This document shows positions 24,133 to 35,815 of a stretch of DNA of 64,000 bases, in pieces. Positions within the stretch are counted from its first letter, which is position 1. The number at the start of each line of letters is the position of its first letter. The notes below the pieces were generated by a model. That model was not told where the DNA came from. It saw only the letters and a list, made by a program, of their open reading frames with translations, and did not search any database. The position numbers were made by a program, and so were the translations under genes. Source of the DNA: Mermis nigrescens (taxonomy: Eukaryota > Nematoda > Enoplea > Mermithida > Mermithidae); the NCBI GenBank assembly GCA_036768485.1, contig JAVLUZ010000141.1, positions 5,903,349 to 5,967,348 on the forward strand, given 5' to 3'.

Positions 24133-24393
24133 TCATTCCATGTTATCAAGATCGGCACCACACGTCAACGGATTTTCGTCCGTATAGTCATTTTCTCCCT
24201 CGTTATCACTGCTGCTTTTTGAAATTTTAGTAGACGAGTCTTTTTCAATCTCCGCTTTGTTGTTACTCTTTGATCCGTTTGCTTTATCTATGTCATCTGT
24301 CGATTGATTTCTCGTGCAGAATTTGCGGTTTCTTGCGTCTTGAGCTCGCAAAGCTCTCCTTTTATTAGTTTGGACTAATTTTTCCTCGTTCAC
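24133..24393 (-). CDS. Short acidic ORF before the polypurine tract
   Basis: About 86 codons. The frame is open upstream of its first Met (the preceding residues read AVNEEKL). It has a basic first third (KLVQTNKRRALRAQD) and a long Ser/Asp/Glu-rich tail. In position it corresponds to the end of pol in gypsy elements and may be the surviving tail of that gene; no domain is recognised. The stop lies 67 bp from the polypurine tract. Confidence 0.4.
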   Translation of the reverse strand: MNEEKLVQTNKRRALRAQDARNRKFCTRNQSTDDIDKANGSKSNNKAEIEKDSSTKISKSSSDNEGENDYTDENPLTCGADLDNME

Positions 24394-24478
24394 AGCACAA
24401 ATAATAGACTCAGCAACGTATAGTTTTTTTTTTTGAAAGATCTGAAGATTTGAAAAAAAGATCCTAAACCAGACAATT

Positions 24479-25129
24479 TCAAGCGTGCTTCGAAATTGTG
24501 CTGGTGTAGGATCTTTTCTGATTTAGCTGTAGAAACAGGCATTGACAAAGTCTAATTAGCTTTTCGACTGTTTCTTGTTCATTTTTACCCAATTGCACGT
24601 AACAATCGGCTACAAAAGTTCTCCACTTATCGAAAAATCTTTGGGTTTTTCGTGAATCTTTATCTTGGTACGTTCTTGTAATAAATACATACGCATTTTT
24701 TACATCACTAAATGCGTTATTATTTTTGAAGAGTGATTCAATATTATCATCTTCAAAATGAACGGTAAAGTCATTAGAATATTGATTCGAACGATATTCT
24801 AGTCTGTTCCTTACATTTGTACGGTAAGCAACGGAATTTGACATTGAAGAATTCGTAAATTCTAAATTCATACCATAATTATAATCCGTATTGTTCACTA
24901 AATTACGATTTGTAGAGCTAGATTTTACCATGCGTAGCTCTTCTCGTAATTTAAAATTTTCCGTCTTAAGTGATTCAATTTCTCGTTCTGATGCTTTGTG
25001 CATGGCTTTAAAGTATCCGCGTTCTTCTGCTAATTTAAGCAAATAATCATCTCGATATGCGTTGGGCGGAGCCGGCAACTTTGATTGATTCTCGTTTTTT
25101 AGAATTTCAAATGAAGTCAAATCTCTCAA
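24479..25129 (-). CDS. Retrotransposon-borne ORF of 216 aa with coiled coil
   Basis: An intact frame that sits where pol would end. Residues about 28-70 (YLLKLAEERGYFKAMHK, then EIESLKTENFKLREELRMVK) form a predicted coiled coil. The middle is rich in Asn, Ser and Tyr. The C-terminal third (KTQRFFDKWRTFVADCYVQL, then VEKLIRLCQCLFLQL) looks helical. It does not resemble gag, RT, RNase H or integrase. It is the least damaged frame in the element, which may mean it was selected, or simply that it is recent. Function unknown; a role in particle or RNA binding would be a guess. Confidence 0.5.
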   Translation of the reverse strand: MRDLTSFEILKNENQSKLPAPPNAYRDDYLLKLAEERGYFKAMHKASEREIESLKTENFKLREELRMVKSSSTNRNLVNNTDYNYGMNLEFTNSSMSNSVAYRTNVRNRLEYRSNQYSNDFTVHFEDDNIESLFKNNNAFSDVKNAYVFITRTYQDKDSRKTQRFFDKWRTFVADCYVQLGKNEQETVEKLIRLCQCLFLQLNQKRSYTSTISKHA

Positions 25130-25139
25130 AATTTTATTT

Positions 25140-26079
25140 ATTTACAAAGAAAGATTTTGGCTATTCAGAATTTACTGGCTGAATAGAATTTTTTTGAAGA
25201 ACGATGTTTCACAAATAAACATTGTTATTAAAAAATAATATATCACTTAATCGATTTCAAGTGATAAAATATTATTATAATATAACCATAATAGTGCAAT
25301 TTATGGAATATTGCAAATTCAAAACATTAGCAAAATAATGCTAATATTATTTATTTAATTTAATTATCAAAAAATATTGATAATCGATTTTCTACAATGC
25401 CTTGTAATATTCAAATATGGCATTGGAATTACATGACAATTAATACATGAAGTATCCACTTGCCATTAAATTTCGCTTTACAGTCCAAGCTTAAATTACA
25501 ATAACGAAACAGAATTTTTATTTATAGGATGCTTTAGCGCTTTTTATACATTATAATACGTACAATAAATTATCACGCTTTTTAATGCACAATTGCTTTT
25601 GCGCTATATTTATAAATAAATACGATCGATGAACAATTTTTCGCGCTTTTTATTGCACCCTTTAATTATTCAAAAACGTACTTGAATGTAAAAGCTTCAA
25701 GGACTCTATTTCTTTGCAAATTTATTACACAATATATATTTATTATATTGTGATATATTGCAATTTCGCTCACCTGTGGAGCTTGAATCCAATCCTAGAT
25801 TCATTTTCATCGATTTTGACATGTTGTTAACCAGTCGAATATGGTAAAATATTTTCCCAAGTCAATATAATTATAAAAATCAAATAATAATTACGAAAAA
25901 ATAGCGTCCTGAAGAATATACAGTTATTATCCAAAAAATATATCCAATTATAAAATACGAAACATTCATAATATATATCGACAAATAATGATGGATTGTG
26001 ACGATTTACAACTCTTCATACGATTTATACAAAATGTGCGCGATATGTATGTCATTACAGGAAATATGAAAAACACGTG
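25140..26079. other. AT-rich non-coding block replacing pol
   Basis: Very AT-rich with many stops in all frames and no recognisable reverse transcriptase motif. It occupies the place of RT, RNase H and integrase. Confidence 0.6.
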
Positions 26080-26680
26080 TTAGGTTGAAGAGATCGTCGT
26101 CAAAGGTAAAATACAATTATCAGCAGTATTTAATACACATACTGCCATCATTTCTTTGCTGCAATCAAATATTGATTTTGCAACAAAAATTTCAGCCTGA
26201 TTTTCTTCAGGTTCAATCATGTATATGGATGACTGTGGTTTTTCAACATATACAGTTGCAGGTATTATTTTTTTACTTCTAGGTGGAATAACCGTTTTTT
26301 CATCAGTTCGGTTGGTTATTCTACTAACACCTAATGGTTTTTTGCATGAGAATTTTTCTGGATTATACCATGAAAATTTCTTGCCACGTATTTCAATGCA
26401 ACGTTCCGCCATTTTAATTATTGCATTTATACGCGTATTTCCGAGCATATGGGAGCCGATGATAAAATCACCCTTTAGTGTCTCAACGATTTTTGCATGA
26501 ATCGAGTATTTTCTCATTGTCAATCTCGAAATAAAAATTGACCGTTCCGAAAATTTTCATGCTTTCAGGATTCGCTACTATGACTTCATTGAAGTGCGTT
26601 TTATTATCGCATGCGATATCAAAAACATCGTTCATCAGGTTTTTACTAATAAGTGTGCATTGTGAACCTGAATTGCACAA
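26080..26680 (-). pseudogene. pol fragment: retroviral-type protease and linker, broken
   Basis: 26680-26483 encodes a retropepsin-like start, ALCNSGSQCTLISK, in which the catalytic Asp of the D-S/T-G triad reads Asn. An in-frame TGA lies just upstream (about 26695). A frame change near 26520 leads into 26523-26080, which has the FIIGSHML and IPPRSKKIIPATV patterns found between protease and reverse transcriptase in Ty3/gypsy elements. The frame ends before any RT motif. With the active-site change and the breaks, a working protease is not expected. Confidence 0.7.
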
Positions 26681-27199
26681 CGCAGAAATATTTCAATTTC
26701 CGATTTTTCCTTGCAGCAGCATAGGCGGCTGTGTTTGATAAGAAAAATCGATCTTATCCTGAGATGTCAATTCACAAGTATGATATTTGTTGTTTAATTT
26801 CCTTAAACTCTCATTACTTGTGGATTCAACAGCTGATTTTATATTTCTCTTTGAAACCGAATTCTGCATATCCAGCTGGAGATTTATTTTTCGATGAGCG
26901 CTTCGAATCACATTTAAATAATTCGTGATTCGATTTATATGTTGGAAATAAAATAATGTGTGAATTAAAATTGGAATCACGCATTTCTTTATTGCTTTTC
27001 CAAACTGAATTTAGCGATTCCGCTCTTTTATCATTCTGTAGCAACATATTAAAGTCACTAGATTCCTGATTAGAAAACTCAGTGATCGTAGGCGTATTCA
27101 CCGAAAATAGCGCATTATTTAATGCGGGATTTTATGAATAAGTTGGCAAACTCGCGTATGAAACAATGTAGTTTTGCATTTCATCATTCATGCTTTTTT

Positions 27200-28562
27200 G
27201 AACAGCTTTCACATGTGAAACAATCATTTGTCCAACGACCTGACGTTTTGTGAAAACTGCAAAATGCATGAGGATCATACCTTCTTACCTTCTATTAGGA
27301 AAACTCCATGGTTTTCTCTGATTGCGAAAATTTGGTGAATTTAAAGGTTCTTGAAAACTTCGATTTATGAACGAATTTTGTCGATTAGGCGAACGTAGAC
27401 CTAAATAATCGCAAATATACATACAATTATCTCTACGATTTTATGTTTAACCTCATCTGCATCTGAGGAAACATCAGATTCGTTCGAATATGGTACTTTA
27501 TTTCTATCATGGTATTTGTTATTGGTATGTGCATACCTTTCGCTATATCATTCTTTATGCGTACCTTGTTTATTTGTATCACCACTATCTGATGTTTGTG
27601 CAACATCTGAGTCAAACGATACAAAATTTAGTCGACGATTAATGGGTTTAGATCGATAACCAGAATTGTTATTAAATAAAATCGATGGTTTTTTATCCAT
27701 TTCTGTTTTATTAGCTTGCTCAATATTTCTAGCTTTTTCGAGAGGATCATCCAATTTAGCTGATGCACCCGAACATAAAATAAATTTTCTGATTTCGGGG
27801 TTTAGACCAGTAATAAATCGATCGTGGACACTAATGTCTAGCTGAGATGTTTGATTCTCAGGATTCGCTATAGATGCTGAATGCCATAATTCGTCATAAA
27901 ATCCTTGTACCGTTTAACTCGGATTTTGTTTTCTTTCATAATATTTACTTTTAGCAATGTATGTATTACTAGTTTCCGAGAATCGCATCATTAATGCATT
28001 TTTAAAATTAGAATATGATTCTTTTTGCGCGCTAGACATGTTTTTAAAAGCTCGTAATGCTGCATCTTTTAGCAGTTGTACAAACGCTTTTAACACTTCA
28101 TTTTCATTTATGTCATAGCACAAAGCAAGATGTTCGAAATTATTAAAGTAATCGCCTATACGAACATTGGTTCCACCGGCAAAGCTTTTCAAACGTTGAA
28201 AAAAAACTTCAACAAATCTTTGCCGTTTTCTATCGAGACCTTTAGCTTTTTTGAATGCTTTGAATTCTTTCGAAAAAATTTCTTTATCCGAATCTTCACT
28301 TGCTTCGGACAAACGAACTTTCGAATGAGTTTTTTCATGAATTTTTTTTAAATTTAGATCTTGACTTAGACCGAAACTTCAAGGATTCTGAAGTGTTTCC
28401 TTCAGGATTCTTCGATTCATTATCCTGGGCATCAGAAATTTTCACCCTTGCAGTCTTTGCTGCAAGCTTTGCTGTTGGATCTGATGCGTCCTCATACATA
28501 TTGTTTCCCTCATCACTCAAGTCTTCTGAGTGAGACTCGTTCTTCTTCTTTTCTGAAAACAT
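27200..28562 (-). pseudogene. gag of the gypsy-type element, lightly broken
   Basis: Starts at 28562 with an acidic, Lys-rich N-terminus. A frame change falls at an A8 run near 28330, and the capsid-like region (FFQRLKSFAGG, LCYDINENEVLKAFVQLLKD) follows to 27914. One in-frame TAA at 27914 lies in a segment that otherwise reads on in the same frame through 27754-27548. Near 27220-27280 a CSFHKTSGRWTNDC motif followed by CESC resembles a degenerate gag zinc knuckle. No second zinc knuckle seen. Confidence 0.7.
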
Positions 28563-28713
28563 TCGAAAACTTTTTCTTTTCGTTTTTAGGTTTTGATTGA
28601 GATAATTAAAAGGTAAAAGATGTGTATTAGAACGTCTAATATGCGTTCTTGTGCTGTTTTAGAAATGAATAAAATAAATATATATCGAATATAGTACCGT
28701 ATAATACTATAGG

Positions 28714-28732
28714 GTCGATCATGGGTCACCAA
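28714..28732 (-). other. Primer binding site
   Basis: TTGGTGACCC on the minus strand directly next to the 5' LTR; TGGTGACCC is complementary to a tRNA 3' end GGGTCACCA. The tRNA species cannot be named from this alone. Confidence 0.75.
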
Positions 28733-29281
28733 TGTAACGTCGTCGTTGGGTTGGGTGCACACATGGGCGTGGGGGGTTTGAGGGGGTATGCACCCCCCAG
28801 AAGTTGAAATACCCCCCCCCCAGAAATCAAAACACCCCCCCAGAAAAAATTTTTTTTGCTTTTCTAGCAATTTTTGATGCCATTGGATAGTGCTTGATGA
28901 GAAACGTCGAAAAATGGTTTTTTTTCGCTATATGACCACTTTTAGACCATTGTTTGACCTTTGAAAATTTTTTCATCCCCTCCAGAAATTTTCCAAGCCC
29001 CCCAGAATCTCGGTGCTGCCCACCTATGGTTGGGTGTCCGTTTATTATTTAAACGTTACAGTTTAATTGTATAGAGCGCACTTAAGGTTACTTGAGTGGT
29101 TTAGTAACGCTGGTATTGCTTCAGCGCGCATCTGGCTAGACTATTTCGGACTGATCCCTTTACTAGTTATAACGTGTGCTTATATAGAAGGTTACACATG
29201 CAAATTAACTAAAAAGGTTAAAGTAAATAATAGATGGAACACGAAGGCACGCAAATAATCGCGTAGTGGCCAATGGCCACA
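28733..29281 (-). repeat. 5' LTR of the gypsy-type element, split by a MITE
   Basis: After taking out the 271-bp MITE and one copy of its 8-bp duplication, the length is 270 bp, exactly that of the other LTR. Right flank GAAT matches the left one. Confidence 0.9.
28758..29028 (+). mobile_element. hAT-like MITE family A inside the LTR
   Basis: Begins CACACATGGGCGTGG and ends GCTGCCCACCTATG. Perfect 8-bp duplication GTTGGGTG (28750-28757, 29029-29036). The intact LTR at 23782 shows the empty site. Confidence 0.95.
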
Positions 29282-29999
29282 GAATTCCGATTGATTCGAG
29301 ATTCCATTAAATTGAAAGACGTAAGTGGAGACGCGGTTTTTTTGTAATAAAAAATTTTTTTCGGAGTTACAAAGACTTTTTGGGACCATCTTTGTGCATG
29401 TACGAACATTTTTAGGAAGACAAAAAATTGCAAAAAGGTCCGAAATTCGCAAAAATTTTCGGCGCTTTGCGTCGAAATAAGTAATTGTGTGTTCTGCATA
29501 TTTTTTCAATGGCAGCAATTGCATTTCAAAAAAAAGTCAAATTATCTGGCGCGCGATATTCTAAGATCATTCTTAGTGATTTTTGCCCTCAGAGATCCGA
29601 AATTAGCTGAAATACACTACCAAAGATCAAACAGTTCTGTTTTTACCGCACTTAAATTGCCACTGTACCATATTATAGCACCCGAAAAATTGTGTGTGCA
29701 AAATGTACAAAGACTTTTAGGGACCATCTTTGTACGCGTACAAACAGACCTTGTGCAAAAAACCACTGAGTGGGGAAGCTAAATCGCAGTATCCAAAATC
29801 ATTGCCCCGTGCAGGGCTGCACCTAGCTCCTCATTGAGCCTTTACGGAGTGAATCAAAAGTCAGGAGCGGGAAATATGTTAAAATATCCAAAAATATGTT
29901 AAAAAATATAATATTAGAAAGATTTATATCCAATTTTAAGAAATTTCATTTCTCCCTAAAATTTTGAATGAATTGAGGGTTCTTTATATGGTTGCGTAA
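29282..29999. other. Intergenic DNA with a direct repeat
   Basis: A block of about 40 bp, ACAAAGACTTTT then GGGACCATCTTTGT, occurs at about 29368-29412 and again at 29709-29750. Nothing else recognised. Confidence 0.4.
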
Positions 30000-31130
30000 A
30001 TTGAATTCCTAGATCTTAATTTAACCTTCACTGTAAACCGTACACAATTAATAGGTGTAAAGAAAATTCACAGTCAAGTTCGTAATCCTGATTTCATGGA
30101 GAAATCTTAATCTTTTGGACAACATTCAAAAACTTAACCCTCGACAACGCTCTGCAATTATAGTTCATCTCCAGTGTAAACTATACACAGCCGCTCGGTG
30201 TATGGTGAGATTCGTAATTCCCATGTTACGAAGAACATTCAAAAAATAGTTCTTTTGCATTGTTCTAGTGCTAAATGAATAGCGAAAAACATTTGGCTAG
30301 CCAGGACTCGAACCTGGGCTTCCTGGTTACCGGCCAAGCGTGCTTCCAGTTATTTAGGATTGGAAGCCTCACACAACTATACAAAATTTCGAGTTAGATT
30401 CGCAATCCTGATGTTAATTAGAAGACTTTAAAAATAAATTAACTTTTTACAACGCTCCAGTAGCGAAATAACTTTATATGTAAAGTTTATACATCTATAA
30501 AAAGTCAATATTGAATCTAGTTTAACAGGCCAATGAGTGTGTATAATCCTTAACATATTGTACGTTGTATTAAATAAGACTTGCCTTTATGCATAACGGA
30601 AAAAAGTTTGCAGACAAAACCCATGCAAAAACGCATTTTTCACCTGACAGTGTTAAGTTTACACCTCCAGCACTAACAGTGTGTTGAGTGTATAGAAACG
30701 CGATCAAATTTAACGAATAGTCCCTAAAATGTAGTAGGTACTTTTCTATCATTTAGATTTTTCCCGACTTATAACTGGGTCGCGGACATGAAAGAGAAAA
30801 AAATGCAACCAAAATGTCTCTTTTTCACACCCAGATTCTTACATTCTCTTTAGAATCCCACTCAAGAACAAATGCACAATTTAAAAAAAGCGAATAAATC
30901 TTTTCTAGAAAATCTTATTCTCTACACCTCTGTTCTATTGAATTGTATCTTTGCAATGAGTTGTTTATAAGCTGACTAAGGAACATGGAAAGTTGCTATA
31001 CGTCATACCGTTTCGCCCATTTTATACATTATTTACAAACATGGCATTGAGTAATAAGAAAAACCGAGATTGCTCAAATTCGCATTTTTCATTTTTTATC
31101 TTTTAAGAAAACCGAGTCGTCCTGAAATGT
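30000..31130 (-). repeat. GTGTAAA arm, minus orientation
   Basis: Shows the arm layout in inverse orientation (AGGTGTAAAGAAAATTC at 30054, then AGATTCGTAATTCC at 30210). A tRNA-like sequence lies inside (30293-30368). No inverted partner close by. Confidence 0.65.
30293..30368 (-). pseudogene. tRNA pseudogene or tRNA-derived repeat, Thr(GGT)-like
   Basis: The minus strand shows a perfect T arm CCAGG-TTCGAGT-CCTGG with B box GGTTCGAGTCC. The anticodon arm is CTTGG-CCGGTAA-CCAGG, whose loop reads GGT. The 3' acceptor strand is CTAGCCA. The 5' acceptor strand and a normal D arm are missing; that place is taken by a GCTTCCA...TGGAAGC hairpin. So it is not a functional tRNA gene. Confidence 0.5.
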
Positions 31131-31165
31131 CTCACTGATGCGGTCAGGTAAGGAGCCCTTAGATG

Positions 31166-31889
31166 CAGTGGCGAATTTGAGGGGGTGTGAGGGGGGTAAC
31201 CACCACACATGGGCGTTAGGAGGTCCCGTAGATTACTGTAGACCCCAGAATTCTATTTTTGGTAACATTTTATGGCGATATCACTCCTCCATGAATTTTC
31301 CTGCTGCTCGTGTATATAGGCTGCCCCCACTATTGACCCAAAATAATTGGCGAGATAAATAATGGATACACAATTTGCCATGGTTTCTCTCTTTCAGTGA
31401 TCTTTATTTCTCAAATTTTTCCGGCTAATACTTATTAGTCAGATTTATTTACTTTATCGGCTAGCTAGAAGTCATATTTCGCTCATGGAAAGTTTCAATG
31501 CAATTTCAAGAGCAAGAACGGCTATTTCAGCATAGATTTATTGAATTTTCAATCACAACTTTCTTGTAATTTTTCAACATTCTACGAGCAATAATTCAAG
31601 CTTAAAAATGTCCTTCTGCCTAAATTTTACGAGTTTTCGTGCGCTTCTCGCTGGATTTTTGCTAGAGTCAAAGAGATTTAATAATCTTTTTGCATATAAG
31701 TGTAGAAAATTTCAAAATTTTTCGAAAAAAATTGCATAAAAAATGATTTTAAGCAAGGTAGACAATGTAAAATACCATCAAACAATATTTCGTACACGAA
31801 GGGCAAATTTTCGACGAATTTTTGACTGTTTTTGGAAAAATTAAGTACCGCCCTCTCCCCCCTTAAGAAAATCCTAGATCCTTCACATG
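31166..31889. mobile_element. hAT-like element, decayed, 0.72 kb
   Basis: Ends CAGTGGCGAATTTGAGG and, inverted, CATGTGAAGGATCTAGG resemble family B ends. Flanks CTTAGATG and CTCATATG agree at 6 of 8. A 115-bp remnant of family A lies near its left end (about 31202-31317). No ORF. Confidence 0.5.
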
Positions 31890-32196
31890 CTCATATGATA
31901 GGGGTCCCAGTACATACGCTAACGCGCATCCTTTGATGCAACAGCGTTATGTGCCGCATTCAACACCGTCACCACCGTGATCACCGCCGTGCTTAAACAA
32001 TGGTTTTGTAGGTTTTCGTTGGCCGCCAACACCACCATGTCAACCGTGTATTCATTAAGGTTTCAGTTCACCACTGATAGACGCCATTCCATTTGATGAA
32101 CATTACAGTCTTAGAGAGCGGATGCAGCCATGGTTCGATCCATTTAGCAGCAATCGTTTGTCATTGTTCCACCGCGATTCTGATTATCGTGACTCT

Positions 32197-32451
32197 AACG
32201 ATTTGTTGCAGAAACGTTTGAGCCATTCGTCACATTTTTCCCAAAGACCAAACCCGACTATAAACGTCGCCATTCATTATTATTGGCTTTTGAACTCAAC
32301 CCTGCGATCTATGCCGGATCGGTCAGCAGTATTTTGTCCATTGTCGTCAATTTTGCATACCTTATCGTAATTTTTCTTTTCTTGCCATTATTGTACTCAT
32401 TGTTGCGTATTGTTAAAACATTCCTTGTGTATTTTAATCTCGCCATGTAAT
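32197..32451 (+). pseudogene. Hydrophobic C-terminal ORF fragment
   Basis: About 84 open codons end in TAA at 32449. A hydrophobic stretch (SIVVNFAYLIVIFLFLPLLY) is followed by a short basic tail. Upstream frames are broken by stops. A single membrane anchor near the end recalls an envelope-like or other membrane protein of a retroelement, but no family motif is seen, so this is only a possibility. Confidence 0.3.
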
Positions 32452-34184
32452 GTCTTTTTTCTTTATATACTTTTCGGCCTTATCTCAAAAATTTATCTAA
32501 AAATTACCTAATTACTTATCTTATATTAGTTTTCCGTCTCAACACTACTTAACAGAGGCTCAGTCATGGTTTCAGCCTCCATATTTTTCACTCAAAATTT
32601 TTCTCACCCCCAATCTACAGGGATTGGGACGAAAGAACCAATCAACGAAGTTGACATTTCCATTTGTTGAGCCACCAACAATTTTCTCAATTCGGCCGCC
32701 CCTGGTCCGAATTTTTTCCCGCAGAGGTGAGGAGTGTAGATGGTGTATCTACCCGCGTTTCGCATTAAGAAGCGAAACGTTTTTTACTGCTTCCATTTTG
32801 ACCCAATATTCGCCAAGATGCGAATTCGGCGCTTTAGCCAAAAAGAGGCAAATTGTTCGCTTTTTGGACCGTAATTCCGACCGTACAAATCGCTCAGGCG
32901 ACTTAGCCACTTAGCACTGATTGGTCTCACTAGCAAGTCATGTACGTACTCCAAGGGGTATGCAGCGTGAGCTATCCTGTGGATTTATTATACTTCCCTT
33001 TTTCTTATCATATAAGACATAGGCAACATGACCGCTAATCCTGTTAAGCCTGTGTTAAGAACGGAAATATCAATATTGTATGTAGACGCCATCTATGCGA
33101 AATTTATTGTTAAAACGTTAAAGGCACATCTATGTAGAATTATTGTCATAATATATTGAGCGTCGTATGGTGAAAGATTCGTGTTTTTTTGATATATATT
33201 ATTCTATTGGCCGTGTTTACGCTAGGCAGCTGCATTTGGCTGACTCATCGTTTTTGCATCTTCATTCATCAGCATGGATCGATCACTTGGCGTATAGCTA
33301 ATCTACATTTAATTTTAAAATTCCATACTTAAATGACAAAATCTTATATTATAAAACCTATGCTAAATTTAATTTTATAGATATACACATTTATGGCTAA
33401 CTATTATAATAAAGCGTTATCTTACTATTATTATAATATCATGAATCTTTAATTTTTATGTAATTTAAAATTTTGTTTGTATTTTTGTCTTACTTTATAC
33501 ATATATGTCCAAACTTACTACAAATACTATTTATTAATGTTTATTCTAATTATGCACATATGTATACAGGCTATACGTAAACATTTAATCGTTAGACATA
33601 ATTAAATACCTATAACAGGTATATATCTATGCACATATATCCTTAAGCATGTTAGCCCGGGCCCAGGCCCGGAAGCTAAGCCCGGGCCCTGCTTTTTTCG
33701 ATCCGATTAATCACTAAGGGCAACTCCCCTAAACCTCCCCTCTCCCACGTCTACATATGGTAGTGACTTTGCTGAAAGTGAAGGCAATATTACAAGACTT
33801 CGAACTTGTTAATGTTTCGCTTGAAAATATTGAATGGAATCAAATCGGATGAGTGATAGATTACAGGACGTCAATAAACAAGAAAGCTTTGCTCTTATCT
33901 GTGTAACTTTTTTAAGATCTCTTTGATGTCAAGTTTGCACTCTACTGCAACCATATTCCTTGCTTTGTAGAAAGAATAGCTTCAGCGCTTAATTGAATTG
34001 GATGGTGATCCCATGAAATTGATGTAGCGTTAGTCCATTTTGTATATTTTTATTGAAACGTTGGAACTTACTTTGCCGAGTCTGTTCTTTATTAAGTTTT
34101 ACTAAATTTGAATCGCACTGCTTACACTTAGTTGACCCATCTTGTATGTCAGCAGGCTCATGTCCAAAACAAATTCCTTTTCAG
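32452..34184. other. Intergenic DNA with a GC-rich palindrome
   Basis: 32590-32930 is less AT-rich than its surroundings and has broken frames, perhaps part of an old retroelement. At about 33653-33692 the words GCCCGGGCCC, AGGCCCGG and AGCCCGGGCCC form an isolated GC island. At 33840-33930 a short frame with a hydrophobic stretch could be a relic N-terminal exon of the pseudogene downstream; the evidence is weak. Confidence 0.35.
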
Positions 34185-35815
34185 AGCCACATATCATAAC
34201 ACGATTTAGGGATACAATTCCATTGCCCATGACATGCGGAGTGGCCATGAGCCGAACTCGAAGAGACAATTAGCTGTTTTGGCTCCAAGACCGCCATAAA
34301 CGAATTGCGGGCGGTTTTTAGACCACATTTCATTCACAGCCGTGGCACTCTTGCGTTCTCAAGAATGGCCAACACATTTGCGGAGCGATCCTTATCATAT
34401 TGCAACCAAACGATTAATCCTGGGCTATTAGAGCAGCTCATTGCTTTGTTGAGCTTAGAGGACATCGAAAAATGTAAAGTGAGGACATGAAAAATGTAAA
34501 GTTTTAGATTAAATTTAGCGTTTTTTGTTTGTTGTTAATTTTAATAATAATTTTTTAAAATTATAATTAATTTTGTTTTGTTATTGTTACTCGTGCTTAG
34601 ACACTAAATAAAAGCGTCTAATTGCAGAGAACCCAAGCTCAATGACTACGAATTCTTTTTCGGTATTCAAAATTTGAGGATATTCACTCCTCACGTCATT
34701 ACGAGAAAAACGAAGAAAATATTGTGGTCACGCAAAATATGGTGACAGACCCCAAATAAACGATGTGGCTTCAATAGAATTTACTTAGAAATTACATTTT
34801 GCATGTACATGCGTCCTGCCAATATGCTTACCGCAAGCTGGACCGGATTACGACGATTTTTCAGACTCAGCAGCATGTTACGTTTGTGGATAAGGGTTCA
34901 CAAAAGGTCAGGTTAGAACATCCTACGGTCTGATACTGTTATATTTAAGCTCTCCGGCAGACATGGAAAAACACATTTTTTATTGTCACTCACTACCATT
35001 CATTAATGCGCTAACCCTCCAGTTTTTTCAAAGCTAAGCAATTTTCTGTTCGAAAATTATATTAAAATTTTTATTTTAGCGTTAGAGCTGTCCTTTTAAT
35101 ATACCTTTTCTAATCAAACTGAAGACATTTTTGTGGTTCATGTAGATTTTCAGAGTCCTGCTACCAAAGTGAATGTCTTTTATCTAGCTGACTGCAGCAT
35201 ACATATGCTCTTAGAAATCAAAAAAATTTAATGCAGGTTTAGGTGTCTTGCACCCAGAAAGTAATACTCCCCCACACACCACTACTGGAGATTCCATTTT
35301 TACAATTTTTCTCTTGCCGATGCTTGACGAGAAGCTTTTTTAAATATGTTTTTGCCAATGCATTAAATCATTGTGTTTTCTTTATCTAAGCTGTCCTGAC
35401 ATATAGAACACTTGTAATAAATGATTTAACGAATCCTGTAAAATCCGACCATTAACTTAAAATTCACAGTCGAAAAACTGCCTAAGAGTGAGCGAAAACT
35501 AAAATTTGTGGTCGTTTTTTATTGAGCGCTATCCATTGACATAAATAAAAAAACGAATAAAAAAGCTGAACATTAATTTCTAGGGTATCATTTGGATTTA
35601 AGCGATAGGGTTCAGCCATAACCCCACTCTGTGATGTGTCAGTAATTGTACTTAATCAGTTTTAAATTTAGGATCGCTTTCCTTATACCACCAAAGAGAA
35701 TTCTGTTCTGCCCAACAGATTGCAGTGCATTAGCCCAGTAGCAAGACAGCAATATAATTCTGATTTAGTTATATGCGAAATGCCGAATAAATTTGACTAC
35801 AAAGGTTTCTCATTG

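Larger units (their letters stand above)
23782..29281 (-). mobile_element. Ty3/gypsy-type LTR retrotransposon, non-autonomous
   Basis: Two LTRs of 270 bp (23782-24051 and 28733-29281, the latter split by a MITE) lie in a minus-strand element with 4-bp flanks GAAT. A primer binding site TTGGTGACCC follows the 5' LTR and a polypurine tract GAAGAGGGGAGGAG precedes the 3' LTR. Gag and the protease region are present with breaks. Reverse transcriptase, RNase H and integrase are absent, replaced by about 0.9 kb of AT-rich DNA and two other ORFs. It must depend on enzymes supplied elsewhere. Confidence 0.88.

Noticed and set aside
26085..26500. Plus-strand frames opposite the pol fragment
   Set aside because: Shadows of the minus-strand retrotransposon coding region.
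32590..32940. Possible LTR after the hydrophobic ORF fragment
   Set aside because: No second copy, primer site or TG...CA borders could be found in the window.
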